Source of the DNA: Streptomyces sp. TLI_235
GTDB lineage: Bacteria > Actinomycetota > Actinomycetes > Streptomycetales > Streptomycetaceae
DNA length: 64,000 nt
Direction: 5' to 3'
Assembly (NCBI GenBank): GCA_002300355.1
Contig: NSGV01000001.1
Span: 1,426,001-1,490,000 of the forward strand
The notes beneath the pieces were generated by a model. It was not told the origin of the DNA. It did not search any database and saw only the letters and a list, made by a program, of their open reading frames with translations. The translations under genes were made by a program, and so were the position numbers. Below are positions 43,067-51,059 of this stretch, piece by piece (within the stretch, counting starts at the first letter, position 1; each line of letters opens with the position of its first letter).

Positions 43067-43948
43067 TCAGCTGACGTCGAGCATCTGGTACAGCGCGGGG
43101 AAGACGATCAGCACCGTCATGAGCAGGGTGAGGGCCGCGCCGGGCGCGACCATCCGCTCGCTGTCGGTGTTGGCCTGCGCCAGTTCCTCGGCGAGGAGTT
43201 CACCGCGGAGGCTCTGGGCGCGGGCGCGCAGGGTGTCGTACACGGCGGCGCCGTCGGTGCCGGAGATCCGCATGATGTCCGCGAGGTCCTGAAGGGGGGT
43301 CAGTCCGAGTTCGGCGGCGAGCCCGTCGAGGCCGTCCCAGGGCGGCAGCCGGTCGGTGGCGGCGCGTTCCAGGGCGTCCCTGATCCGGCGGAAGACGGTG
43401 CCGCGGCCGACCGCGGCGGCCCGGCGCAGCGCCTCCGCGGGCCCGCAGTCGGCGGCCCGCTCCAGGGCGACGAGCTCCAGGTAGGCGGCGATGCCGTGCA
43501 GGTACTCGGTGCGGGCCTCCTTGGCCTCGCCGGCCACGATGCCGTCCGGGACGAGCCAGAGCAGCACCGCCAGCAGCGGCCCGGCGACCAGCGGTACGGC
43601 GATCGGCAGGCCGATCCCGACCACCGCGGCCATCGCCACCAGGTAGCCGGGCAGCACCAGGCCGATCAGTGCGAACAGCAGCTTGTGGGCCATGAACCGG
43701 GCCGGGGTGCGGCCGATCAGGGCGAGGTGCTGGTGCGGGATCCGGGCGCCGGGCAGCCGCAGCGTGTCGGCGCCGATCCGGTCGTACCAGGCGGGCCGGC
43801 TCTCGTCGGCGGGCCGCGGGTCGGGGGTGCGGTGCAGCCGGCCCAGCGCCTGGCCGAGGTCCGGTGGGGCGGGCCGGAGTTCGGCGAGCAGCAGGGCGAC
43901 GCCGCCCGCCGCGGCGGCGCCCGCGAGCACGGCCCAGGGCGAGATCAT
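43067..43948 (-). CDS. tadC: TadC-like inner-membrane platform protein (T2SSF domain)
   Basis: A 293-residue T2SSF-fold protein with hydrophobic segments near the N-terminus (SPWAVLAGAAAAGGVALLL), centre (LLFALIGLVLPGYLVAMAAVVGIGLPIAVPLVAGPLLAVLLWLV) and C-terminus (ALTLLMTVLIVFPALYQML), and the helical cytoplasmic domain EARTEYLHGIAAYLELVALERAADCGPAEALRRAA. It pairs with TadB to form the pilus assembly platform. ATG 43948 overlaps the upstream stop (ATGA). 40 bases separate it from the pilin gene downstream, the only gap in this part of the operon, maybe allowing separate pilin translation levels. Confidence 0.88.
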   Translation of the reverse strand: MISPWAVLAGAAAAGGVALLLAELRPAPPDLGQALGRLHRTPDPRPADESRPAWYDRIGADTLRLPGARIPHQHLALIGRTPARFMAHKLLFALIGLVLPGYLVAMAAVVGIGLPIAVPLVAGPLLAVLLWLVPDGIVAGEAKEARTEYLHGIAAYLELVALERAADCGPAEALRRAAAVGRGTVFRRIRDALERAATDRLPPWDGLDGLAAELGLTPLQDLADIMRISGTDGAAVYDTLRARAQSLRGELLAEELAQANTDSERMVAPGAALTLLMTVLIVFPALYQMLDVS

Positions 43949-44904
43949 CGGACCTCCTTGGCGGCGGCGCCCGCCGCGGGCTCCGGCTCGGCCTCGGCCG
44001 GGTCGCCGGGCAGCCGGCCGGCCTTGCTGCGCCGGTCGGCCTCGATCAGGCGGGGCAGCGGGGTGTGCGCGGCGAGCGAGCGCATCCAGGCGATCACGCC
44101 GACGAACGCGGCCGCGACCACGGCGAGCACCACCTGGCCGGCGAAGCTCGCATAGGGCGCGGTGTAGCGGGAGTTGAGGGCGCCGACCAGGACGACGACC
44201 AGGATGATGCCGACCAGCCAGCGCACGGTGGTGCGGTGCTTGGCCCGGTCGGCCTCGATGGTGCGGCGCTGGCGGACCTCCTCGCGCACCGATCCGGCGA
44301 TGTCGGCGAGCGCCCGGGCCAGGCCGGGGCCGCTGTCGCCGGCGCGCAGCAGCAGCGCGGCCAGCACCTTGTCGGCGGTGGCGTCGGCGAGTTCGTCGCC
44401 GAAGGCGCGCAGCGCGTCCTCCGGCCGCCACCGGGACTGCAGCCGGGCGGCCAGGTCGCCGATCTCGGTCTCCAGGGCAGGCGGCGCGGTACGGCGGCTG
44501 GTGACGATGGCCTGGTTGAGACCGACGCCGAGCAGCAGCACGTCGGCCAGGCGCTGGGTCCACTCGGCGAGCGCCTCCAGGCGTTCGATCCGGTGCGTGT
44601 CGGAGCGGGTGGCGTCGTACAGCCAGGGCAGGCCGAACACGGCGAGCGGCAGCAGCAGCGCGGTCAGCGGGATGCCGGTGAACAGCCAGGCGCCGGCGCC
44701 GCCGGCCGCCGCGAGCACCGACTGGACCTGCCGCATCCGGGCGCGGCCGGGGGCGGCCGCGCCGGGCGCGCCGTACCAGAAGGTGTGCAGCCGGCCGGTG
44801 CCCGGCCGGGTCTCCGGCCGTTCCTCCCGGGTGCCGACCAGACCGGCCACCAGGGCGACCAGGCCGCCGGCGACGGCGAGGCCGCAGAGCACGAGGAGCA
44901 GCAT
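43945..44904 (-). CDS. tadB: TadB-like inner-membrane platform protein (T2SSF domain)
   Basis: A 319-residue T2SSF protein with N-terminal (LLLVLCGLAVAGGLVALVAGLV), middle and C-terminal hydrophobic segments (WLVGIILVVVLVGAL, VVLAVVAAAFVGVIAWM). The cytoplasmic domain includes ALAEWTQRLADVLLLGVGLNQAI and ARALADIAGSVREEVRQRRTIEADRAK, typical of TadB. The C-terminus is a charged tail rich in Glu and Ala. ATG 44904 forms a TGATG overlap with tadA. Acts with TadC as the base on which the TadA ATPase works. Confidence 0.88.
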   Translation of the reverse strand: MLLLVLCGLAVAGGLVALVAGLVGTREERPETRPGTGRLHTFWYGAPGAAAPGRARMRQVQSVLAAAGGAGAWLFTGIPLTALLLPLAVFGLPWLYDATRSDTHRIERLEALAEWTQRLADVLLLGVGLNQAIVTSRRTAPPALETEIGDLAARLQSRWRPEDALRAFGDELADATADKVLAALLLRAGDSGPGLARALADIAGSVREEVRQRRTIEADRAKHRTTVRWLVGIILVVVLVGALNSRYTAPYASFAGQVVLAVVAAAFVGVIAWMRSLAAHTPLPRLIEADRRSKAGRLPGDPAEAEPEPAAGAAAKEVR

Positions 44905-46436
44905 CAGCGGCCACCGCCGATCCGCAGCGCCAGCGGCGCGCCCCAACTGCCGTACGGGGACTGCAGCAGGCCGGCGTCGAAGCCGGCCCGGCGCAGGTCG
45001 TCCAGGCACTGCGGCGGGGTGTGCGGGACGGCCCGCGGCTCGCCCTGCTCGGGGCGCGGGGCGAAGACCTGGTTCATCGCCGGGCGCCCGCTCTCGCCGA
45101 GGCCGGTGACCTCCAGGACGTGCGAGACGAAGCGGTGCCGGCGGCCGCCGACCGCGGTCTCGTCGACCATGGTGACGTGCACGACGAAGTCGACGGCGTT
45201 CGCGGTGAGCCGGTAGGCGAGGCTGTCGGTCATGTGGGCGCCGTACTCCAGGCAGAGTTCGGCGATGCGGTCGACGACCATGTGCGGGGCCCGGGCGTGC
45301 AGGGTGCACATCGAGCCGCCCTCGCCGTTGGTCATCACCCGCAGCATGGGCACCACCTCGGCCGAGCGGACCTCGCCGACGATGATCCGGGAGAGCGTCA
45401 TCCGCAGTGCGGCGGGGATGAGTTCACCGATCGTCAGCTCGCCGGCGACCCGGCCGTCGACCCGTTCGCCGTTGCCCTCGCGGGCCTCCATCGGCACCAC
45501 CTGGCGGAGGTGGCCGAGGGTGTGCAGCCACAGCTCGAACTCGGTCTCCAGGGTGCCGACCCGCTCGTCCGGCGGGATCTCGGCGGCCATCGCGCGCAGC
45601 AGGCTGGTTTTGCCGACGCCCTGGGTGCCGGTGATCATGACGTTCTTCTTGGCCCGGATCGCCGCCGCCAGGAAGGCGGCCAGCGTCGCGTCGAGAGTGC
45701 CGAGCCCGACCAGGTCGCCGAGTGTCGCCGAGGCGACCCGGTGCCGGCGGATCGCCACGTACGGGCGCGGGGTGACCTCCGTCAACGCCTGCAGACGCAT
45801 CCCGCCCTCCAGGCGCAGGGCGAGGGTGGGGCTGGCGGTCGAGAGGCTGCGCTCGCCGCCGCCGTGCTGGCGGGCCAGGTCCTGGAGCAGCTCGACGAGT
45901 TCGGCGTCGTCGTCGGCGATCGGCGGCACCTGTCGCAGCGGCTCGTTGGCCCGCGACACCCACACGTCGTCGCAGCCGTTGACCAGGATGTTCTCGATCT
46001 CCGGGTCGTCCAGGTAGGGCTGCAGCCGGCCGGCTCGGAACAGCAGGTCGTAGACGGCCTCGGCGAGCGCGCGGTCCTGGTCGCGGGTGGGCGGGATGCC
46101 GTGGGTCTGCGCGTACGCGTCGGACCAGCGGGCGACCGCCTCCTCGATCAGCGCCCGGCCGCGCTGCCGCCGGGTGGCCCGGTCGACCTCGCCCGACCCC
46201 TCCAACTTGGACAGCTGCTGGTGGAGTTCGGACGCCACCTGGCGCTTGAGTTCGCGCGCGACCTGCGGGTCGACGACCGGCCGGACGCCGACCGGCTGCA
46301 GCGCGGGCACCGCCGCGACCGGCGCCGCGGGCCCGGTCGGCCGGACGGGGCCCGGGACGATCCCGGCGGCGGGGCCGGCCGCGGGCACCTGCCAGGGCAG
46401 CGAGGACGGCCCCTGCTGGAGCGGGCTACCGCGCAC
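44904..46436 (-). CDS. tadA: TadA/CpaF-type pilus assembly ATPase
   Basis: A 510-residue type II/IV secretion hexameric ATPase: Pro-rich N-terminus (1-50), a helical N-terminal domain (about 55-130), then VYDLLFRAGRLQPYLDDPEIENILVNGCDDVWV, Walker A GTQGVGKTS (about 270), the Asp/His box motifs TLHARAPHMVVDRIAELCL and the Walker B region RMTLSRIIVGEVRSAEVV. It powers pilus assembly on the TadBC platform. GTG 46436 overlaps the upstream gene by 11 bases. All ATPase motifs are intact. Confidence 0.93.
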   Translation of the reverse strand: MRGSPLQQGPSSLPWQVPAAGPAAGIVPGPVRPTGPAAPVAAVPALQPVGVRPVVDPQVARELKRQVASELHQQLSKLEGSGEVDRATRRQRGRALIEEAVARWSDAYAQTHGIPPTRDQDRALAEAVYDLLFRAGRLQPYLDDPEIENILVNGCDDVWVSRANEPLRQVPPIADDDAELVELLQDLARQHGGGERSLSTASPTLALRLEGGMRLQALTEVTPRPYVAIRRHRVASATLGDLVGLGTLDATLAAFLAAAIRAKKNVMITGTQGVGKTSLLRAMAAEIPPDERVGTLETEFELWLHTLGHLRQVVPMEAREGNGERVDGRVAGELTIGELIPAALRMTLSRIIVGEVRSAEVVPMLRVMTNGEGGSMCTLHARAPHMVVDRIAELCLEYGAHMTDSLAYRLTANAVDFVVHVTMVDETAVGGRRHRFVSHVLEVTGLGESGRPAMNQVFAPRPEQGEPRAVPHTPPQCLDDLRRAGFDAGLLQSPYGSWGAPLALRIGGGR

Positions 46437-47517
46437 GAAGCACCTCCCCGTACCCGTTCTGCGGCTGCCGCCGGTCCGGCGGCGGCGGCGGGAAGGACGC
46501 GGGTGCGGGCGGCTGCGGGACGGCCGGCGGCGCGATGTGCTGCGGGAAGGCGAGCGGGTGCGGCTCGGGCGCCGGTGCCCACGGCTGCCGCGGCGCCACG
46601 GGGCCGAGAACCGGGCCGGGCACGGGGCCGGGCTGGCCGTACTGCGGCTGCTGGCCGGACTGCGGCTGCGGTATCGGCTGCGGGGCGGGCGGCTGGGGTA
46701 CGGGCTGCTGCTGGTACGGCTGCGGCTGCGGGGCGAGCCGCTGCCGGCGGCGGGCCGCGACCTCCTGGATCCGGTCGGCGGCGCTGCGCACCGTCCGCAT
46801 CAGCTCGGAGCGGACGAACCGCCGGTCGGCGGTGTCCCCGCCGTCGGAGAGCACCTTGGCGGTGCGCGGCGCGAACGGCAGCAGGCCCAGGGCGGAGACA
46901 CCGAGTTCGCGGGCGGCCTCGGCCAGCGGGTAGGGGCCCTCGGCGATCGGCAGCAGGCCGAGCGCGTCGGCACCCGAACCGGCGTTCTCCAGGTCGTCCC
47001 GGAGCGCCGTGAGCCGCGGCCGGGCGGCGGACAAGCCGCGCAGCGTGGTCCGCACGGTGGCCACGACCACGTCGGCCCGCCGGGCCAGCACCGCACCCGG
47101 GCCGGCCGCGCCGGAGCGGCCTAGGTCCACGATCACGTCGTAGCCCTGGCCGTCCAGCGCCTGGAAGGTGTCGGCGAGCGGCTCCCAGGTGTAGGCGAGG
47201 CCGGATGCCTGCGCCGGGTCGGTGAGGCCGGGCAGCAGCAGCCGGTCGGCGGTGCCCTCGGGCGAGAGGTCGACGAGTTGCTCCCACATGCTCTGGGCGA
47301 GCAGGCCGCGGCGGTCCGCGACCGCCAGGTTGCGCAGCCCGTACACCGCCTCGATGCGGCCCTCCAGGGCGCCGGCCAGCACCGCGCCGCCGTCCGGGTC
47401 GCACTCGGCGAGCAGCACCCTGCGGCCCGGCTGCAGCGGCCAGCTGAGCAGCAGGGCGAGCGCGGTGGTGGTGGCCCCGGGGGCGCCCGGGCCGCCGGTC
47501 ACGGCGACGACCGCCAT
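46426..47517 (-). CDS. tadZ: TadZ/CpaE-like ParA-fold protein with degenerate Walker A
   Basis: A 363-residue MinD/ParA-like protein, expected to place the pilus machine at its site. The N-terminus VVAVTGGPGAPGATTTALALLLSW is the deviant Walker A position, but the Lys pair is missing (no GKT), so nucleotide hydrolysis is doubtful; VLLAECDPDGGAVLAGAL and YDVIVDLGRSG (Walker B) follow. Residues 265-363 form a Gln/Pro-rich disordered tail. ATG 47517 overlaps cpaB in TGATG, and the 3' end overlaps tadA by 11 bases. Similar loss of Walker A is known in some TadZ proteins. Confidence 0.82.
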   Translation of the reverse strand: MAVVAVTGGPGAPGATTTALALLLSWPLQPGRRVLLAECDPDGGAVLAGALEGRIEAVYGLRNLAVADRRGLLAQSMWEQLVDLSPEGTADRLLLPGLTDPAQASGLAYTWEPLADTFQALDGQGYDVIVDLGRSGAAGPGAVLARRADVVVATVRTTLRGLSAARPRLTALRDDLENAGSGADALGLLPIAEGPYPLAEAARELGVSALGLLPFAPRTAKVLSDGGDTADRRFVRSELMRTVRSAADRIQEVAARRRQRLAPQPQPYQQQPVPQPPAPQPIPQPQSGQQPQYGQPGPVPGPVLGPVAPRQPWAPAPEPHPLAFPQHIAPPAVPQPPAPASFPPPPPDRRQPQNGYGEVLRAR

Positions 47518-48362
47518 CAGGTGCCCCCTCCCGTACCGCTCTTGGGACTGCCGGTGGCCCTGCCGGACGGGCCGGCGGACGGGGTGCCGCCCGTCGGGGT
47601 ACCGGACGCGGTGCCCTGGCCGTCGGCGGCGGTGTCGCCCGCGGACGGTGCCGGGGCGGGCGCGGCGCCCGTCCGCGGCGCGAGGATCACCTGGAAGCGG
47701 CCGGTGGCCACCCAGACGGCGAGCCGCGGGCCGTCGGCCGCGGGGACGGCGACGTCCACCACCTGGCTGCCGTCGGTGTCGACCCGGCCGACGGTGACCA
47801 CCGTCGCGGAGAGCGTCTCCGGTGTGCGGGAGGCCGCCGCCTGGTCGGACTTGGCGTCCGGGGTGTACACCACCAGCACCTGCAGCCCCGGCTGGAGGCG
47901 GGCGGCCGGCAACTGGGTGCGCTTGGCGGCGAGGCCGACGATCTGCTGGCCGGGCTGGAGCGCCGGGTCGGCGGTGACGTCCGCCTTGAGCAGCAGGGCG
48001 CCGCGCCTGAGGTCGGTGGTGGCCCGCAGGCCGATGGTCCGGGCCCGGTCGCGGGCGTCCAGCGGGCGCAGCACCGGGTCGCCGGCGATGTGTGCGACCA
48101 CCAGGTCGTCGGCGGTGATGGTCTGGCCCATCGGGACGTCGCGGGCGATCGCGAGCACGGCGATCCGCTGCCCCGAACTGGTGTAGAGGGCGGCGCCGCC
48201 GAGGCCGCCGGCGGCGATCAGCGCGACCGCCATGGCCAGCACGGCGGGCCGGCGCCGCCGGGCCCGCAGGGTGCGCGGCGGCACGTGCGGGGCCGGCCGG
48301 ACCGGGTCGGGGGCGAGGGCGGCGGTGCCGGCGCTCGGCGTCGGGACGTTGCGGGTTTCCAC
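47517..48362 (-). CDS. cpaB: CpaB/RcpC-like SAF-domain pilus assembly protein
   Basis: A 281-residue membrane-anchored protein: cytoplasmic Pro/Arg-rich head, one membrane helix (about 41-62, VLAMAVALIAAGGLGGAAL), then an SAF domain (IAVLAIARDVPMGQTITADDLV, LLLKADVT) and a Ser/Gly/Thr-rich, low-complexity C-terminus. CpaB-like proteins carry SAF domains that may bind peptidoglycan and help the pilus cross the wall; the usual secretin partner is not expected in a monoderm. GTG 48362; coupled to tadZ. Confidence 0.85.
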   Translation of the reverse strand: METRNVPTPSAGTAALAPDPVRPAPHVPPRTLRARRRRPAVLAMAVALIAAGGLGGAALYTSSGQRIAVLAIARDVPMGQTITADDLVVAHIAGDPVLRPLDARDRARTIGLRATTDLRRGALLLKADVTADPALQPGQQIVGLAAKRTQLPAARLQPGLQVLVVYTPDAKSDQAAASRTPETLSATVVTVGRVDTDGSQVVDVAVPAADGPRLAVWVATGRFQVILAPRTGAAPAPAPSAGDTAADGQGTASGTPTGGTPSAGPSGRATGSPKSGTGGGT

Positions 48363-48420
48363 CGGGCTTCGGCCTTTCCGGAACTGGTGGTTCGTCAGTG
48401 GTCGGGAGCGTGGCGGGCGG

Positions 48421-49350
48421 TCAGTTGAGCGCCTGCACCTCGGCGACCTTCAGCGGCAGCGGGTCGTCCGTGGTGACGCGGTAGTCGACCGCGAACACCC
48501 GTGCCCCGGTGTCGGACCGAACGGCCTCGACCCGCCAGGTCAGCGTGGCCGTCAGGTAGAAGGTCCGGTCCTGCTGCCCGGCGGAGGACGTCCGGTAGGT
48601 GTATCCGCAGGGCGGCGCGGTACCGGCACCCGCGCGGTACGGGGTGCCGGGGCCGGTGCATTCGGCGCCGGGCGAGCCGTCACCGGTGTCCCAGTGCACC
48701 TTGGTCAGCCGGGCGGTGGCGGTGACGCTCATCGTCCGGCCCTTCGCGGTGGCGCTCTGCGGCCCCGCGGTGGTCTCGGTCGACGCGTACCAGAGCCAGA
48801 CCGGCACCCCGACCACGGCGGTCGCGGCCGGGGCGGCGTGCAGCTGCGGCGAGTCGAAGTGGATCATTCCGAGCGCCTTCATGCCCAGGTCGTACGGGCG
48901 GTCCGGCGGCGGCGGGCCGCCGGGCGGCTGGGCGAAGAACATCGGCGGCTTGGGCGTCAGCTGGCCCCCCACACCGCGGCAGTTGACCTCGTACACCGCC
49001 CCGTCGGACGGGCCGTGCCCGTCCCAGGCCGGGTCACTCGCGGGCGGCTGCGGCTCGGAGCGGTGGTAGTAGCAGCCGTCCGCGGTGGAGAACCATCCGA
49101 GGTCGTCGTCCCAGCACGGCCACTGCTGCCCGTTCCAGCTGCACATCTGCACCCCGCCGTCGGACCCGCCCGACGACCCGCCGCCCCCGTTCCCGGGATC
49201 CGCGGTACTCCCGGGCTCGGTGACGACCACGCAGATGTCACGGACGGCACAGGGGTTGACGCTGCCGCCGGGCTCGCCGGCCGAGGCCGGGGCTGCCGAG
49301 GCGAGCAGCAATGCCGACAGCAGCAGTGCACGAACGATGGTCTTCAGCAC
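48421..49350 (-). CDS. Exported protein of the pilus operon, unknown function
   Basis: A 309-residue protein with a clear signal peptide (LKTIVRALLLSALLLASAAPASA). The mature part starts with a Cys-containing region (NPCAVRDICVV), a Gly/Ser/Pro linker, then WNGQQWPCWDDDLGWFSTADGCYYH with several aromatic and Cys residues and a C-terminal beta-sandwich-like domain (VHWDTGDGSPGAECTGPGTPY, CGYTYRTSSAGQQDRTFYLTATLTW) resembling PKD-type folds. It is likely a surface or wall-attached component of the pilus or an adhesin. GTG 49350 overlaps the upstream lipoprotein gene by seven bases; a 58-base gap separates it from cpaB. Family not recognised. Confidence 0.8.
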   Translation of the reverse strand: MLKTIVRALLLSALLLASAAPASAGEPGGSVNPCAVRDICVVVTEPGSTADPGNGGGGSSGGSDGGVQMCSWNGQQWPCWDDDLGWFSTADGCYYHRSEPQPPASDPAWDGHGPSDGAVYEVNCRGVGGQLTPKPPMFFAQPPGGPPPPDRPYDLGMKALGMIHFDSPQLHAAPAATAVVGVPVWLWYASTETTAGPQSATAKGRTMSVTATARLTKVHWDTGDGSPGAECTGPGTPYRAGAGTAPPCGYTYRTSSAGQQDRTFYLTATLTWRVEAVRSDTGARVFAVDYRVTTDDPLPLKVAEVQALN

Positions 49351-49967
49351 GTGCGGTCCACCTCGCGTTCGAAGTCCACGATGATCCAACGGCTGTCGTT
49401 CCTCCGCAGCGAAACGGTCGCCGGATAGCGGGTGAGCCGCTGCCGGGGATCCTTTACCGCTCCGGTCGTTGCGTCCGCCTGGTGCCAATCGGTCACGTCG
49501 AGGCAATCCTGCACGACGGCCGTCTGCGGATCGGCGGTGAGATCGACCTTCTTCACCGATGCCGAGTTGCGCGGACTCCCGGTCATCACGAGCTTTGCGT
49601 CGTGCAGTTGGTGGAGGCTGGCGAGCGCTTCGCTCAACGCCTGTCCGGTGGAGTACGCGCGCAGTTGGGAACCGTCCGAATCCGATCGCCCGAAGGCCTC
49701 GGTCTGCGCGTCCCACCAGGCCTGATACGTGTTCAGAACCAGTCGGGCGACGGCTCCGTCGGAGCCTTCGGTCGGGACGGTCGTGCCGGTACCCGAACCA
49801 CTCGAAGGAGTTACAGCCGTCCCACCGGGAACAGCTGTCACAGGAGTACCCAGACGGTCCGCAGAACCACTGGATCCGGCGGCGGAACAGGCGCCGAGCG
49901 CCAACAGAAGTGCCACCCCACCGATCCCAACCGCCCCAGGGCGCAACACATTTCCGCGCTGCCGCAT
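49344..49967 (-). CDS. Lipoprotein of the pilus operon
   Basis: A 207-residue lipoprotein: basic start, hydrophobic core GVALLLALGAC with the lipobox Cys at about 27, a Gly/Ser/Thr-rich linker and a soluble domain (VLNTYQAWWDAQTEAFGRSD, CLDVTDWHQAD, PATVSLRRNDSRWIIVDFEREVDRTC) resembling NTF2-like/conjugal-transfer TcpC-like domains. ATG 49967 has a GAGGTGGGG ribosome-binding site. As the first gene of the pilus operon it would sit outside the membrane, perhaps stabilising the machine. The operon promoter should lie in 49968-50101; no clear -35/-10 pair was found. Confidence 0.8.
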   Translation of the reverse strand: MRQRGNVLRPGAVGIGGVALLLALGACSAAGSSGSADRLGTPVTAVPGGTAVTPSSGSGTGTTVPTEGSDGAVARLVLNTYQAWWDAQTEAFGRSDSDGSQLRAYSTGQALSEALASLHQLHDAKLVMTGSPRNSASVKKVDLTADPQTAVVQDCLDVTDWHQADATTGAVKDPRQRLTRYPATVSLRRNDSRWIIVDFEREVDRTC

Positions 49968-50031
49968 CGCCCCACCTCTTAGCGCCAGACCTCGTCCGCG
50001 GCCATGGTCGCAAAAATCTTCCGCCGTCCCT

Positions 50032-50053
50032 CGATGCCGCCGCGGGGGCATCG
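50032..50053. repeat. Short inverted repeat upstream of pilus operon
   Basis: Arms CGATGCC (50032-50038) and GGCATCG (50047-50053), 65 bases upstream of the lipoprotein ATG and 49 bases after the pseudo-caspase stop. Could be a weak terminator for the latter or an operator for the pilus operon. Confidence 0.45.
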
Positions 50054-50101
50054 ATTCTTCGCCACCCACCCCGGCACAGCAACACCTCGGACGGTCCGAC
50101 C

Positions 50102-50944
50102 TTACGCGTTGGGCGGATCGGTTGGGGAGTTTTCCCGCCAGAGAACGGCCAACAGTTCGTCGGAAAGCGACAATCCGGCCAATGCGCCCCGCACGGCGGC
50201 CCGATTGCGCATCAGCAGCCGTCCCCCGTCGGCCGGAACCAGTTCGACGGCCTGCCCGGCCGCCGCCGCGCCGCCGTCCCGCAGCGCGAGTTCGTACGCG
50301 AGGGCGGGTGCGAGTTCCTGCGGGCCGAGTGCCGCGGGTGCGCCGGGCAGTCCTTGGTCGAGGACCTGGACGAGGAGGCGGCTGAACGATCCGTCGCCGC
50401 CGGGCCGGACGGCGTCCCGGCCGCGTCGGCCCGTGTGGTGCCGTCCGATCCGCCCCCAGAGCGGGACGCGGGAGTGGCTGAGCAGTTCGCCGGCGGCGTC
50501 CTCGCGGGCCAGGGCGGCCCAGGTGTCGCGGTCGGCGACGGCGTCGACGAGCAGCAGGGTCTCCTCCTGGCCGCCGTGCGCCATGGCGCTGACCACCCAG
50601 TCCCAGGCGAGGCCGCGCCGGTAGGCGTTGTCGGGGGTGGAGCCCGCGGTGACCAGGGCGATCCGCCGTCCTCTGGGGTCGGCCGTCAACTGGCCGAGCA
50701 GGCAGACCACCAGCCACCGGGCAGGTCTCGCGGCGGCGGCGCGCAGCGCGGTGAGCATGGTGTTGGCGTCGGCGTCCGGCGGCAGCAGGTCGACCCGGCA
50801 GCCGCGGGCTCCGGCGTCGAAGGTCCGGCCGGGCAGGGTCGCGGCGAGGGCGCGGCCGCCGTCGCCGGCCTGCGCCGAGCCCGACCAGCTGCGGTCCGGC
50901 CCCCCGTCCGCGCCGATCACCACCAGTTCGATGCCGCCGCCCAC
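50102..50944 (-). CDS. Caspase-like fold protein lacking catalytic His and Cys
   Basis: A 280-residue protein. Residues 7-145 resemble the caspase-hemoglobinase fold seen in the gene at 31054: DANTMLTALRAAAARPARWLVVCLLGQLTADPRGRRIALVTAGST corresponds to the SGHG strand with Gln85 in the His position, and EETLLLVDAVADRDTW to the DxC strand with Val136 in the Cys position; catalysis is therefore not expected. Residues 200-280 are helical (LLVQVLDQGL, GPQELAPALAYELAL). GTG 50944 follows AAGGGAG by nine bases. It is upstream of, and on the same strand as, the pilus operon, 134 bases away. Assignment rests on pattern and on resemblance to the longer relative. Confidence 0.6.
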   Translation of the reverse strand: MGGGIELVVIGADGGPDRSWSGSAQAGDGGRALAATLPGRTFDAGARGCRVDLLPPDADANTMLTALRAAAARPARWLVVCLLGQLTADPRGRRIALVTAGSTPDNAYRRGLAWDWVVSAMAHGGQEETLLLVDAVADRDTWAALAREDAAGELLSHSRVPLWGRIGRHHTGRRGRDAVRPGGDGSFSRLLVQVLDQGLPGAPAALGPQELAPALAYELALRDGGAAAAGQAVELVPADGGRLLMRNRAAVRGALAGLSLSDELLAVLWRENSPTDPPNA

Positions 50945-51010
50945 CCCGCACCAGCTCCCTTCCGCCTCCGTGCCTCGGCGACAAGCTACCGCCGGAGGAC
51001 CCTTCGGGCA

Positions 51011-51024
51011 GGGACCATCGGCCC
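51011..51024 (+). promoter_or_regulatory. DevR/OsdR-like box upstream of PNPOx-like gene
   Basis: GGGACCATCGGCCC resembles the dormancy-regulon (DevR/DosR, in Streptomyces OsdR) box. It lies 35 bases before the ATG of a flavin-binding gene of a type often found in that regulon. Confidence 0.4.
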
Positions 51025-51059
51025 TACCGGCCGCCGGGCTGCGGTCCGAGCATCGTGCC

